Made by a program: the position numbers and the translations under genes
Source of the DNA: Tetracentron sinense
Lineage: Eukaryota > Streptophyta > Magnoliopsida > Trochodendrales > Trochodendraceae
Direction: 5' to 3'
Assembly (NCBI GenBank): GCA_015143295.1
Contig: CM026570.1
Coordinates: 20,777,250-20,841,249 of the forward strand
Length of the DNA: 64,000 nucleotides
Shown here: positions 33,063 to 44,535 of the stretch, piece by piece
Layout of the letters: the number at the start of each line of letters is the position of its first letter
Numbering within the stretch: position 1 is the first letter of the stretch
Notes under the pieces: generated by a model
The model's database searches: none
Told to the model about the DNA's origin: nothing
What the model saw: only the letters and a program-made list of their open reading frames with translations

Positions 33063-34418
33063 TGTTGCAGAGTGGTAAAAATGGTAATTAAGAGAAGTGA
33101 GGAAGAAGAGAAGGACGAGATAGAGAGAAAGCTCTTGGCTTTCTGCAATGGGGAATCGCAGGTTTTGCGAAATGAAGTGCGGGGTTTTAAAAGAGTGCCT
33201 GTGGGGTAAAAGTACGATATTGGCCTTGGGCATTTTCGGTATTAGATTATTACTTTTTTTTTTCGGAAATATTATTACTTTGGGAGTGGTGTGAGATTCT
33301 AATCCATGGTCTACGTACGTGTTGGCGACTTCATGCTCTCATGTGTCATCATGACTCATGGGGTTTGGATGGTCTCCGATTCTAGCAGGAAGATGTCAGA
33401 GAAGTGGTCTCGGGCGACCACACAAGCGACAATAATCTAATAAGCCATTTCATTATCTTCCATGATATTAACTTTTTCATATGATATGCAAACGTAACGA
33501 TAAAGATAAAATGATGAGAAAAATTAGAAGGGGTATCAAGTGGGGAGAAGTCAAAATCATGAACATAATATGTGGTAGCAAAAGAATATTTTTTTAGCAT
33601 CTGTTAGAGAGAATCCGAGGCCGATTTGGATACAAGAGAAGTGTTATCCTCACGTTGACTTGATTATCACTACCTATTGCATCGCATGACGCGTGGAAAG
33701 TGCATTACATTGTGTTGGACCAAGGGTGGAGCTAAGATTTTCTTCCAGAGGTTTAGGGCTAAGTTCATTAGCTATTGCATCCATTTGTGTCCGTTTGTGA
33801 GGAATGTGTTTTTTCTCAGAATTTTATGGGGGCTACAGCCCCCTTTCCCTCAGTTGCGCCTCTCTCCTGAGTGTTGTCATTATTAGTAGTATACGAACTT
33901 TTTTTTATTCAAAATTTCAAGAGGGGCATCAACCTCCATGTGGCTCTGCCCTTATGTAGGAGGGTGTTGTAAACAAATCGGATTTGGACCAAATTTATCT
34001 AGATTCAAATTCGATCCCATTAAGAATTTGACAAATCTGAATCCGATTTAAGATCCGTTTGATTCTGAATTATCCAATCTAAACCTAATTCTCATTATTT
34101 ATTCAAGAGATTTGATCCAACTAATATTGATTTAAATTTAAGCTCCTAATTGAACATAGCTCGGCTCAAAGTTGATTTAAGCTAAGCTTGCTTTGAATTT
34201 CATGGTTATTTTGATCAATGTTTTTTAAATTTAAAATTATAATACAAAAAACTATAATAAATTAATCTAATCATGCATAAAAGTCAGGATAATAATTCGC
34301 TCCAGAAGTTGAAAGTTAGGGTTAGGAATTTTTCTTTTTAACTTCCCTTTTTTTTTTGTATTATAATCTCTCCAACATATAGATTATAAGTTAAAAAATA
34401 TCATTACATATTAATATG
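33063..34418. other. SHMT promoter and repeat-rich intergenic DNA
   Basis: About 33063-33200 should hold the SHMT leader and core promoter; TTTTAAAA at about 33185-33192 is the nearest TATA-like word. A dispersed repeat with GAAGTCAAAATCATG lies near 33440-33562. A hAT-like MITE is at 33721-33954. No further gene is supported. Confidence 0.45.
33721..33954. mobile_element. hAT-like MITE with AAGGGTGGAGC ends
   Basis: The left end CAAGGGTGGAGCTA mirrors the right TGGCTCTGCCCTTA. Flanks TGTTGGAC and TGTAGGAG match at six of eight positions. It is related in its termini to the CAGGGGTGGAGC elements at 16191 and 17856. Confidence 0.5.
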
Positions 34419-34817
34419 AATGAGCCATGCTCATTGAAGTTTATAATGAGCGGTCTCTAATAATGTGACACATGGTAATTTTATTTCAGAATCTGACTAT
34501 TGGATGTCAAGACGGGTTGCTCAAGAGACACGTGATAAAAAAAATTAGCTTAATCGGACATTTATAGACCATTCGATTGAAGAAGGGAAGATCAGTCATT
34601 TATATATCCTAGGTAGGGTTTAGTGAACCCTAAGGGATTAATGCTACAAACTAGGGTCTAATCGAACAGTCTAAACTTGTCCAGTCGAATTAATTTTTTT
34701 GACACGTGTCTCCAATGGACCCAACTTAACATCCAATAATCAGATTTAGAAAAACTTACCACGTGTCATCATTCTAGAGGGACCGCTCACTACAAGCTTC
34801 AATGGGCATGACTCATT
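34419..34817. mobile_element. Long-arm foldback MITE
   Basis: The 399-bp element has arms of at least 130 bp. The left reads AATGAGCCATGCTCATTGAAG then ATGAGCGGTC; the right is its inverse, GACCGCTCACTAC then TTCAATGGGCATGACTCATT. TCTGACTATTGGATGT and ACATCCAATAATCAGA pair further in. No target duplication is clear. Confidence 0.7.
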
Positions 34818-35576
34818 AAAACCTCTCCCTATATATATATATATATATATATATTATTTTGAGTCAAGTCAAGTTCAAGCCGATTGGAGTCAAGCCAAAT
34901 CAAACAAGATTTGGCTCAAGATTGGGTTGTTTAAACATTAGAGCTCGAATAAAAATTTGGTTCGAGTTTGAAATGCCAGCTTGAACTTGGTTTGAGTCAA
35001 GCCAACTTGTGGGGTTGCACTCAAATCAAGCTAGTTTGACTGGTTTGAGTCAAGCTTAACCCAAGCTTGAACCAATGAAGCCTAGCTTTTATTTGAGTTG
35101 GAATCAAGCTGAGCTTGGCCAAGCTTAGGTTCATTTCAGCTCGAATACCCCTACCAACTTGGCTTGAATGCAACTATCTTTATCTCTCTCTCTTTTTTTT
35201 TTTTTTGGAATTGGGATCGTCTCGGGCTATAGTTAGAGACGTTCTCTCTTGCTAGTATGTTATCATGACAAGTGTCCATAATTACCTTTGACTTAACTAT
35301 TTGCTTATTTTCCTAACTCCATTACTTCCTAATTCAAGGGAGCCGACAGTTAGTAGATGTTATTATAGCACACCAGCAAAAGAGAACGTCTTTGGCATAA
35401 GTGTTGTTTTTTTGGTGGAGGGTAAGAGAAAGCTGAGGTTAGGCAATTCCCTACCCAATATATAAAACAAAAACTGATATTTTTTTTTATCTTATATATT
35501 ATAGTTAATGGGACACATTTCAACGTGAAAAACAACTCATCATGCCCCAAACAATACACAACCGTAGAGGATCTAA

Positions 35577-35944
35577 GGTTGCTGTTGGATTTATGGAATT
35601 TGAATTGAGCCAAAGAATTAGATTCTATGGATTTAAAATCCATTGAATTAAATTCTACGAAAATCAGAATTCCATTGTTTGGATGCACTATTAAATTCAT
35701 GGAGAAATGAAACCATTGAGTTTCTATTTCACTTTTAAATTTCATAATAGCGTGAATTTGTCAAATATGACATTTTACTATGAAATGATTTCACATATTT
35801 GCCTTTAAAATTATTGTTCTAATTCTCTATAGAATTAAAGAATTCAAATTTCACCATATTTATAATATGTCCCAATGGATGAAATTAGAATTATGTATAG
35901 AATTGACAATTCTGATACTCAATTTCATAAATCTAAACGCACCC
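35577..35944. mobile_element. PIF/Harbinger-type MITE
   Basis: The 368-bp element is flanked by TAA on each side (35574-35576 and 35945-35947). The right end, inverted, reads GGGTGCGTTTAGATTTATGAA and pairs with the left GGTTGCTGTTGGATTTATGGAA. The interior is built of AGAATT-rich inverted words. Confidence 0.7.
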
Positions 35945-36563
35945 TAAGTGTGTAACTCATTCCGGGTAGGTAAGAAGGTTTTGAATAGGGAAATGGGAAA
36001 GGGCATTTTTTTGGAGGGTAATAACAAACTGTTATTAAGGTTCACTCATCCTAGAGTTCTTTGATCCAACATTAGCTTAAAAAAAATATATGACTAACAC
36101 GCCCCATATCATATTTTTTTTCTCACAGAGATTTAGCATATCTGTGGGTCCAAAGCTGACAACCGTCTGATCAGCAGATCATATCCTAAGACCTAAATTT
36201 TGGGGTCCAGCATTAGAAAAGAAAGGGGCTGGGGCTGGCGGTTGTTGAGGGGGTATTTTGGACATTCGAACCCCACCAACACCATGACAGACTGAGAGTG
36301 ACAATTCCCATCCTTCAAGTTTCCCACGAGAGTGGATGAGAAGTGGTTGGATTGACGTTAAATAAGGGAAAGTGAAGGAGAGAAAAAAAAAGAAAAAGAG
36401 AGTTGAACGCCAAACCAAGTATAATCTCAAATTTGACTATGCCTCACCAACCACACACCAACCCAGTCGGATCTCAAACACCCATCATCACCTCATCACC
36501 ACCCCCATTTCTCTTAAAATATTCCTCTTCACGACCATGTCGTGCTTCTCACTATCTTTCTGG

Positions 36564-37022
36564 GAGTTGGGATCTATTCAATCCCCGTTGAATTCAGAAG
36601 AGTTCAATTGCATCCACAGGTCACCACGTGTATTTAAATTTTATTAGCTATACTTAAGAGTTATTAATTCTTAAGGTTACACAATTTAACATTTAAAACA
36701 AATGCTGGCCAGAGTCTAAAACTTCCAAAGTCTAACATATTAATGATAAGTATCGATACATCAACCTATTACATTGAGAAACGGCGCAAAACTTTGTTTA
36801 GCCTTTTTTGTTTTTCAACCGGTTAAAAGGGTAGCAATGCCACGTATTGCTATCATCTATGTCTCTGGAAATATTTGAAGTATGAGACTAGGACTAGCAC
36901 TACTCTTATAAAAATATTTCCTCTCTGGGTTAAAATTTCTTAACCAGAGTTAAAAGGATAGTTCGCTTTATGAGTGCAATTCAACTCTCCTGTGTTCAAT
37001 TACCTTTAGCCAGGATTTGAAT
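36564..37022. mobile_element. MITE family A, with a family C remnant inside
   Basis: It begins GAGTTGGGATCTATTCAATC; the sub-terminal GAGTTCAATTGCATCC pairs with GTGCAATTCAACTCTC on the right. At about 36835-36905 there is a family C fragment (TATGTCTCTGGAAATATTTG then GACTAGCACTACTC). Confidence 0.55.
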
Positions 37023-37032
37023 TCCTTTCTTG

Positions 37033-37339
37033 GAGATCTGTTCACAGCCAATCACGATTGAACTTGGGGAGAGTTCAATCGCACCCAGGTCAACATGTTA
37101 ACCTCCATTAATTGTAGTTAATATTCACTAATCCTTAGAGTTCAATAATCTAACTTTAGTTTTTAGGAAAAAATATTAAAAATTAAACCCTATTAAAAAA
37201 ACTTTTATCCTTAAAAGTAAATATGTTTTTAATAATTTTTTCTAAGAACCAAGATTAGATTATTGAATCTTAACAAGGACACATGTGGACTTGTGGGTGC
37301 AATTAAACTCTCTCCGATGATTGAATGTGATCAGATCTC
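37033..37339. mobile_element. MITE family A
   Basis: The 307-bp element starts GAGATCTGTTCACAGCC and ends with the inverted TGATCAGATCTC. Flanks CCTTTCTTG and CCTTTCCAG match at seven of nine positions, consistent with a Mutator-type 9-bp duplication. Confidence 0.65.
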
Positions 37340-38690
37340 CCTTTCCAGACCTCTTAGATGTCTTCTTATCTTTTAGCAATGTTTGAAATTAACAAAATCC
37401 CGGTCAACCATTATTTCAAAATTAGACAAAATTTCAGAATTTCAAAGAAAGTTTCAAAAAAGTAATTTTCTGAATATTTTAATCAAACCAAATATTTATA
37501 AAAATATTCTAAAATTTATGATAGATGAATCCAAAATTGTTTTCTTTTTCTAGTTAGTCTGTTTGGTCTCGGGGTTCACTATCTTGTGATCTTTACTTCT
37601 CTCAGTGCTTATTATATATGCATCTCTATTACTAATAAAAAATTGATATATCATATAAAATAATTTACATTTTTTTGCTTAAATTATCAATTTTTTTAAT
37701 GATTTTATGGATTTATAAAATACATACTATATAATTTATAGATTAATACAATCATATAATTTACATATTAATAGATTTATAAATAATAATAAAAACTATT
37801 GATTATAACCTATGGAGTATATTTAATATATAATTTATACGTTTTATTAAGTAAAATTTTATTATACTAATTAATCATAAAATATATTTGTAGTATATAA
37901 TTTATATTAAAATATAAAATTATTATATTAACAAAATTATGAATTTTTTAGTAATTGTTTATTAAATTCTATTTTAATCAAATTAGAAAAAGGGTTTTTT
38001 TGACTAAAATTTTAAATTTTTAATATTTTGGCTGTTCTTATGGTCGAATCTGATAATGACATTTTACAAAATTAATGGAAATTTCAAACCTTGCTTTCTA
38101 GTTTGTAGGACTTCTGTTCCAACCTTGTCATAAGAAAAGGAAATACCTTAAACCCCACCCCACTAAATAACTCATCGAATCAGGAAACCTAAAATAGGTT
38201 TAGTCCCATATGGGATCTCTATCCCAGCTCCTACTTACTTATAAGTTCCATCTTGACTCAAATGGTTGGTATCCGATTTGAGTAGAGGTTGGGTGAAGTT
38301 TATCTGGGTTGGGAGTGTGTGGTTGCGTCTGCAATGTGTGTGTGAGTATGTGTGGTCTTCTTTTCAATTGCCTTTAGTTTCGAGTGGTGTTTTTGAGTTA
38401 ACCAAAAAAACAAATTAGGAAACCTCAAAATTAAAAAAAAATAAGGAAACCTCATTCAGTGGGGTCCATTATTTGAGCTATTTTTTTATGATGAGTTCAA
38501 ATGGGAAAGGAAATGGTAAAGTTTTGGCCTCAGATTGTCTCTGGCGAAGCGCTCTCAGGGTTCCATACATTGTGCCATAGGTATAAAAATAGGAAAAGTC
38601 ATTTCATTTTCTCCCCTTAATTTCGACTGCTTCCCACTTGATATATCTCTCACCCTTATTTTCATACACTTACCGTCACATGTTATTATG

Positions 38691-38737
38691 GGTGGAAAAG
38701 TCAAAATCATGGGCCCCATGATTTTGACTTCTCCACC
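38691..38737. repeat. Near-perfect palindrome, 23-bp arms
   Basis: GGTGGAAAAGTCAAAATCAT, then GGG, a single C, and the inverse; there is one mismatch over 23 bp. It sits in a dispersed repeat family with members near 26.75 and 33.5 kb. Confidence 0.75.
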
Positions 38738-39134
38738 ACTTGTCACCTATTCTATGGAACCCGAGATAAGCCCTTTCTGGCTTGGCTAGAGACGATCAAG
38801 GCCCTAAAGTTTTTGGTAAGACCTTCTCCCATATTCACCAACCACGGTAGGGCCCACTCGCCTACTTCCTCTCCCTTTTTTCAGTTTTTCACCAACCGGA
38901 TGACTTAACAGCACCACATTTCGTCGTAACGATGAAGTCATCGTCCCTTCCACCAACTACAAGGGCTTTTTCGTCATTAAAAGCAAAACAGATATTCTGT
39001 CACGCGCACATACTGAGCAGAAATGAGACATACCGTGTAACGTGTCATTCATGGACACGGATGCGTTTTTCAAGCCGGTCCCACTTCATCTTCCCGCATC
39101 TACCGGACTCGTTTACCAGATCCACCACTAAGTC

Positions 39135-39698
39135 TAGGGCTGTCAATGAGCCAAGCCATCTCAAGCCGGCTGAATTCATCTCTGAATGAGCCGAATTTGA
39201 GTTAGGTATTTGAACTCGTTGGGCTGAAGTCGAGTTAAATGGTTGAAGTCGTTTAACAAACAAAGAGCGGCTCCCAAGGCTTTACTATTTATGATGCCCT
39301 AATAATATTATTTTTGAAGTACAAGTTAAGAAACTTAAATATAAATTTATTATTGAGATAAAACTTAAAAGATTACGTAAGCCTTTTAGAATTTATAGAT
39401 ATGTTTCTTCTATTAGATTCATGAGAATAATTATATTCAATTTTTAAGGTTTTTTTTTTTTTTATAAGTGAGAGAATATGATGAGCATATTTAATTCTTA
39501 TTATCATAATTAAATTTTTTTTTATTAGAATTAGATATAAATGACCTTAAAATGACAAGTTTACGAGGCAACTCGAGATAGTTTATCTATAGATGAGCTG
39601 AGCTCAAACCATTCCAGAGCTTGAGCCACCATATATATGTCAAGAGCCGAGCTTGAGGAGCACCTAGCTCGGCTCAACTCGGCTGGTTTACACCTCAA
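39135..39698. mobile_element. hAT-like MITE with TAGGGCTGTCAATGAGCC end
   Basis: The left end TAGGGCTGTCAATGAGCC pairs with the right GGCTGGTTTACACCTCA. The sub-terminal parts are rich in GAGCTCGGCTC words. It is the same family as 60011-60579, which has a good 8-bp duplication; here no duplication was clear. The right end is about 130 bp from the SAHH TATA box. Confidence 0.6.
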
Positions 39699-39826
39699 CC
39701 AACTAACCAATACTCATAGACTAAAATCACCGAAATGAAATCTCAACCGTTCATTTCAGTTTTGAAACCTATATATTTTGTTTGGACGGTAAAAAAAAAA
39801 AAAAAAAAAAATTTGTTTCTTGAACC

Positions 39827-39834
39827 TATATATA
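39827..39834 (+). promoter_or_regulatory. TATA box of SAHH
   Basis: TATATATA lies about 97 bp upstream of the SAHH ATG, after an A-run at 39791-39811. Transcription would start at about 39860. Confidence 0.6.
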
Positions 39835-39923
39835 CTCCCTCCCTCCAGACTTCTTTGCTTACGAACTCTCGGCTTTTCCTCATCTGCAGAGAAACAAAAA
39901 ATTCCCATTTCAAATCTGCAGCC

Positions 39924-41535
39924 ATGGCTCTGCTCGTCGAGAAGACCTCCTCCGGCCGGGAATACAAGGTCAAAGACATGTCTCAGGCGGATTTCGGGCG
40001 TCTGGAGATCGAGCTCGCCGAAGTCGAAATGCCCGGATTGATGTCTTGCCGGACTGAATTCGGACCATCGCAGCCCTTCAAGGGAGCTCGAATCACCGGA
40101 TCTCTCCACATGACAATCCAGACCGCCGTTCTCATCGAAACCCTAACCGCCCTCGGCGCCGAGGTCCGGTGGTGCTCCTGCAACATCTTCTCCACGCAAG
40201 ACCACGCCGCCTCCGCCATTGCTCGCGATAGCGCTGCTGTTTTTGCCTGGAAGGGAGAGACCCTTCAGGAGTACTGGTGGTGCACGGAGAGGGCTCTCGA
40301 TTGGGGTCCCGGCGGTGGTCCCGATCTCATTGTCGACGATGGAGGTGATGCTACTCTGCTCATTCACGAGGGAGTGAAGGCCGAGGAGGAGTTCGAGAAG
40401 TCCGGGAAGATCCCCGATCCGGCTTCGACTGATAACGCCGAGTTTCAGATCGTTCTCACCATTATCAGAGATGGATTGAAGACAGATCCGAAGAGGTATC
40501 AGAAGATGAAGGCGAGATTGGTTGGTGTTTCTGAGGAGACTACCACTGGTGTGAAGAGGCTTTATCAGATGCAGGAGAGCGGAACTTTGCTTTTCCCCGC
40601 CATTAATGTCAATGACTCTGTCACCAAGAGCAAGGTAAAGTTGCTTCAGATCTTGTTATTTTCTAGGGTTTTGTTTCAGATCTAGGGTTTACAGGCTCTG
40701 TTTTTTGTTAAATTTCTCATCAGATCTCGATCTAGATTCAAATCTCCAAGATCTGATCTAACAATTTCTCTGATTTGCTCTGAAACAGTTTGATAATCTC
40801 TACGGATGCCGCCACTCTCTCCCCGATGGACTGATGAGGGCCACCGATATCATGATCGCCGGCAAGGTTGCAGTTGTTTGCGGATACGGAGATGTGGGCA
40901 AGGGCTGTGCTGCAGCACTCAAGCAGGCCGGAGCTCGTGTAATTGTGACAGAGATTGACCCAATCTGTGCCCTCCAGGCTCTAATGGAAGGCATCCCTGT
41001 CCTGACCCTAGAAGACGCATTACCAGAGGCCGACATCTTCGTCACCACCACTGGTAACAAGGACATCGTCATGGTAGACCACATGAGGAAGATGAAGAAC
41101 AATGCAATTGTCTGCAACATTGGGCATTTTGATAACGAGATAGATATGCACGGGCTAGAGACATTCCCGGGGGTTAAGCGAATCACGATCAAGCCCCAGA
41201 CAGACAGGTGGGTGTTCCCCGATACCAAGACCGGGATCATTATCTTGGCCGAGGGGAGGTTGATGAATCTGGGGTGTGCAACAGGGCACCCCAGCTTCGT
41301 GATGTCGTGCTCATTCACGAACCAGGTGATTGCACAGCTTGAGCTGTGGAAGGAGAAGGGAAGTGGGAAGTATGAGAAGAAGGTGTATGTGCTACCCAAG
41401 CATTTAGATGAGAAGGTGGCTTCACTTCACCTTGAGAAGCTGGGAGCTAAGCTCACCAAGCTCACTCCGGATCAGGCCGACTACATTAGCGTCCCCGTCG
41501 AGGGTCCTTACAAGCCTTTTCACTACAGGTACTGA
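39924..41535 (+). CDS. SAHH: Adenosylhomocysteinase (S-adenosyl-L-homocysteine hydrolase)
   Basis: Two exons: 39924-40634 (237 codons) and 40789-41535 (248 codons plus stop). The 154-bp GT-AG intron lies between codons. The product is 485 aa, the standard plant length. It reversibly hydrolyses SAH to adenosine and homocysteine, which relieves product inhibition of SAM-dependent methyltransferases. It acts as a cytosolic or nuclear NAD-dependent tetramer. Visible features: signature [12 protein letters not shown] (85-96), the plant-type insertion at about residues 150-190 ([13 protein letters not shown] onward), NAD-binding GYGDVGKG (269-276) with the downstream acidic residue in VIVTEIDP, and the C-terminal KPFHYRY that reaches into the neighbouring subunit's NAD site. 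The exons are GC-richer than their surroundings. The longer upstream reading from 39735 runs through the TATA box and A-run and is not credible. Confidence 0.98.
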
Positions 41536-43504
41536 GAGAAATGGGAGGAGGATTGTTTCAATTTCGTTTTGGTTTTTGGTAGTTTGAATTTTTGTGGTGG
41601 GTGGGGTGGGTTGGAGATTGGAGGTTGGAGGAGAAGTGAATTGAGGTCTTTTAGAATGATATTTTAACTGGAAGACTATGGGGTTTGAATAAGGATGAGA
41701 TTGGGGGTGTGTTGAATTTATATTGTAACAGATGCAGTTTTTTTTAGTTTGAAGCTGCATCTCCTCGTTAATCATTTTATAAACGAAACAAATATGATTT
41801 GTCTTTGGTTTCCAAGTTCTTTGTCTCCTAGAGGATGAAATATTTTGTCTTCATTTTTAGTGATTGCTAGATCTATCCATGGGCCTATAGAAACTCAATA
41901 TTATTGGTACTTAATGATTTGCAAGGTCTTTTTTAAAAGAGGGTTTAAGGAAATTGGATAAAATCTAATCTAATTTTACCTAATATAATTTATTTAAATT
42001 CAAATCACATTATAATGAGATACTGATCACACTTTATTATCCTACTATACTAGTAAGCACGATGCATAGGTATTAATAAAAGCAATTCAAAAAATAAAAA
42101 TAGAAAAACAGGAAGGATTTCGGATCACCTTCTTCTTTTTCTTTTTTACTTGTTTATTTTCTTAATTTTTTTAGCCTCGTATGGCCGAGTACAAAGTTGT
42201 AATAATTTTAGGACATTTTTATGTTAGATGTGTGTTCAAGGATTTTTAGAAACCCTTGATTGAGTGCATTGGTAAAAAAAAAATCGTAGTATTTATTTTT
42301 TAAAACAAAATTATGTTTACTTTCTGTTTTTATTTTTTTTTATTTTTTATAGGTGATTAGTTTTTCGGAAAAGTTTACATTTTGTTAAGTTTCCAAAATA
42401 ACGAGTTTTACAAAGGTGGAAACTTTCTAATTTTTTAGATTTGATATATTTAGGGAATTTCTATTTATAGAGCTTCTCTAATTTTGGATATCTAAAATTG
42501 GAAATTTTTCATTTTGAAAAAAACCCTCTTTTAGGAAGTTTCCATTTTGTCCGGGTTTCCAAATTTGAATTTGGAAGGTTTTCAAATTTAGGGAAATTTC
42601 AAAAATAACAATTTTCCACTTTAGGAAACTTCTAAGTTTGAATTCAAACCCTAATTTGAAATAAATTAACCTACCTCATTAAATGAATTTTTTGTGCAAA
42701 CCCTAAAAGGACCTTCCAAAAATAATTCTCAAAACCCTAAACTATCTTTCTGTGAACTAACTATTTCGCAGGGAAGAAGTGTGAGTAGGTAGTACAAGTT
42801 CGAAGTGGGCCCAAACCCATTACCCTTCCCTACCTTACGGAGGCGACCTCGTGGCATAGCCCACGGGTAGGTGAGTTCTTTCAACCTCGCTCCTTAGAGT
42901 GATCCCGGGTGATTGAGCAACTAAGTGATGCTTGTTTATTTCATTCAGTCAACCTTTATTCGAATTGCGTGGATAGCCAAAACTTACCTTAATTGAAAAG
43001 TGCACAACCCAGCTCTACTTGAAACTGGTGGGATTTCATCACCCACCTCATCACTCCAGCTGTGTAAACCCAAAAGTCATTTAATAAAAGGAACCAAGAT
43101 TTAGAGTCAAATTTAGCTCGGTGTTCACAGGACCATCACAAAATCAATGAATCATTTATTTTTTGAATCAAACAAGACCACGAGCATGGGTCCCTGTTTC
43201 CTAACATACTCATAGGTCCCTACTACTTTAGTATACTGAGCTCTTAAGTGGCCTCCTCAAAATCTTATTAGTTAACTGTACTTATCGACTTAAGAACACA
43301 ATCTAGCCCGAGTTATTCTTTCGGGAATACACTTGTCAAACTGCTTGACTGATCCGGTTAACCTGGGGCGTATTTAAGCTTGTCATTGTGCGACACATCT
43401 GTCTAGGTTACGGATTCTCTTGCAATTAACTCGTGTTAGTAGTGGAAGGTTAGTTTGTGAGTGAAACCTTTATGAGAATCAAGAGTGCAAGTCAGTCCGG
43501 CATG
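41536..43504. other. SAHH 3' region and unassigned repeat-like DNA
   Basis: The SAHH 3' untranslated region probably ends by about 41800. A possible minus-strand Helitron 3' end (ACTAGT at 42049-42054) follows. About 42340-42750 is built of AAATTTCC / GGAAATTT words. About 42780-43500 has a different, more even composition and could be LTR-derived, but I could not place it in a family. Confidence 0.4.
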
Positions 43505-43735
43505 TAAAGTCCATGTTTTAGTGTTGGCTTATTTCGTTGTCAAAACAGTAAGTTTAGTGTATCTTGTGTCATTGCCTACAAGCGTCCAAGGCAAGTGAAA
43601 AATAAGACTGAAGAAGATAAGTTGAAGACATTCCGATCATAGCATTCGTTTCACTCATAGGATGGTAATTGACCTAGATACCATGTTACCTTAGGTGAAA
43701 ATTGACTCCAAAAATGAGAATAATAAAATTTCGCT
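43505..43735 (+). mobile_element. Relic SIRE-like Copia LTR, left fragment
   Basis: It starts TGTAAAGTCCATGTTTTAG and aligns, with clear divergence, with the first ~230 bp of the young LTR at 44536 (shared CCTAGATACCATGT word). It breaks off where Gypsy-type LTR sequence starts; the continuation is likely at 57155-57690. Confidence 0.6.
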
Positions 43736-43739
43736 ATAA

Positions 43740-44535
43740 ACCAAACCATCTTGCACAAATGTAATTTGCCCAACATAACCTACCATGATTAAAATTTATA
43801 AAGTATAAAATCTATGCAACATCATCTAAAGCTTATTACAATTCTCTTAAAACAAAAATAAGAAACCTAATAGTAAGGAGACCGGTCGAGGTCCCTCACT
43901 TCCTCGGTGAAGAGATCACCTTTTTCCTCTTCTCTGTACGCCTCCTTTATCTAAGGCTCCGCTATCAGTTATGGATCTAAATCTGCCGACAATAATAGGT
44001 CAACTGAGTATTAAAAACACTCAGTGGATATGGAATTTAACCCATAACATAATATCGTTTGAGCATATTAAATAACATAATCATTTCGTAAACATATAAT
44101 CAGAGTGTGTAAGAGCATGCGAGACATATCTTCATCTTGACTCGTGTAAGCTTGTAAGCGTGAGAGACTCTTAGACTTGATTTTACATGATGCATATTCT
44201 TATGAACTTGCGAGGTAATTCTTATGAGCTTGCAAGATAATTCTTATGAGATTTCATGTCCCTTCCATAGACTAATACTTATGAGCTTGTGAAATATTCC
44301 TTATTCGTGCATGCTTGTGAGACATGTGAGACTCATGAGACTTATAGACTTACCATGAAAGTGAACGTGTGCTTGAGTGTCGTAGTTGACATTCGAGTTG
44401 GCCATCACTTAGATTCTGATCTCCCATCATGAAAACTCTACTATACTGTCCCATACCATATAGTTAGAGAATTCTCAGTTTGTAAAATTTTCCTCTAAGT
44501 ATTGGCTTACCCAAATATCTATCACCAATCAATAT
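43740..44535 (-). mobile_element. Gypsy-type LTR, 3' part, split by the SIRE insertion
   Basis: On the minus strand this continues the LTR that starts at 57154, after the 44536-56032 insertion is removed. Recognisable LTR text includes the inverted CACTCAGTGGATATGG and GTCAACTGAGTATTAAA blocks. Short AGCTTGCGAG / TTCTTATGAG units repeat at about 44150-44300. The left border is approximate and I found no target duplication. Confidence 0.5.

Larger units (their letters stand above)
35948..39134. other. MITE cluster and AT-rich intergenic DNA
   Basis: Family A elements occupy about 36564-37022 and 37033-37339. About 37350-38050 is extremely AT-rich. About 38590-38765 is a palindromic dispersed repeat. 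A short plus-strand frame at 38932-39189 has no recognised family. No gene is supported. Confidence 0.45.

Noticed and set aside
32385-33233. N-terminal extension of SHMT from an upstream start
   Set aside because: The extra residues are unlike plant SHMT, and [10 protein letters not shown] at 33062 is the usual cytosolic start.
36372-36647. 91-codon plus-strand frame, His/Pro/Ser-rich
   Set aside because: It overlaps a MITE and an alternative frame of similar length; no family match.
39735-39923. N-terminal extension of SAHH from an upstream ATG
   Set aside because: It reads through the A-run and TATA box; the ATG at 39924 gives the standard 485-residue plant enzyme.
40800-41399. Minus-strand frame of 199 codons
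   Set aside because: Antisense to SAHH exon 2, a GC-rich exon without stops on the other strand.
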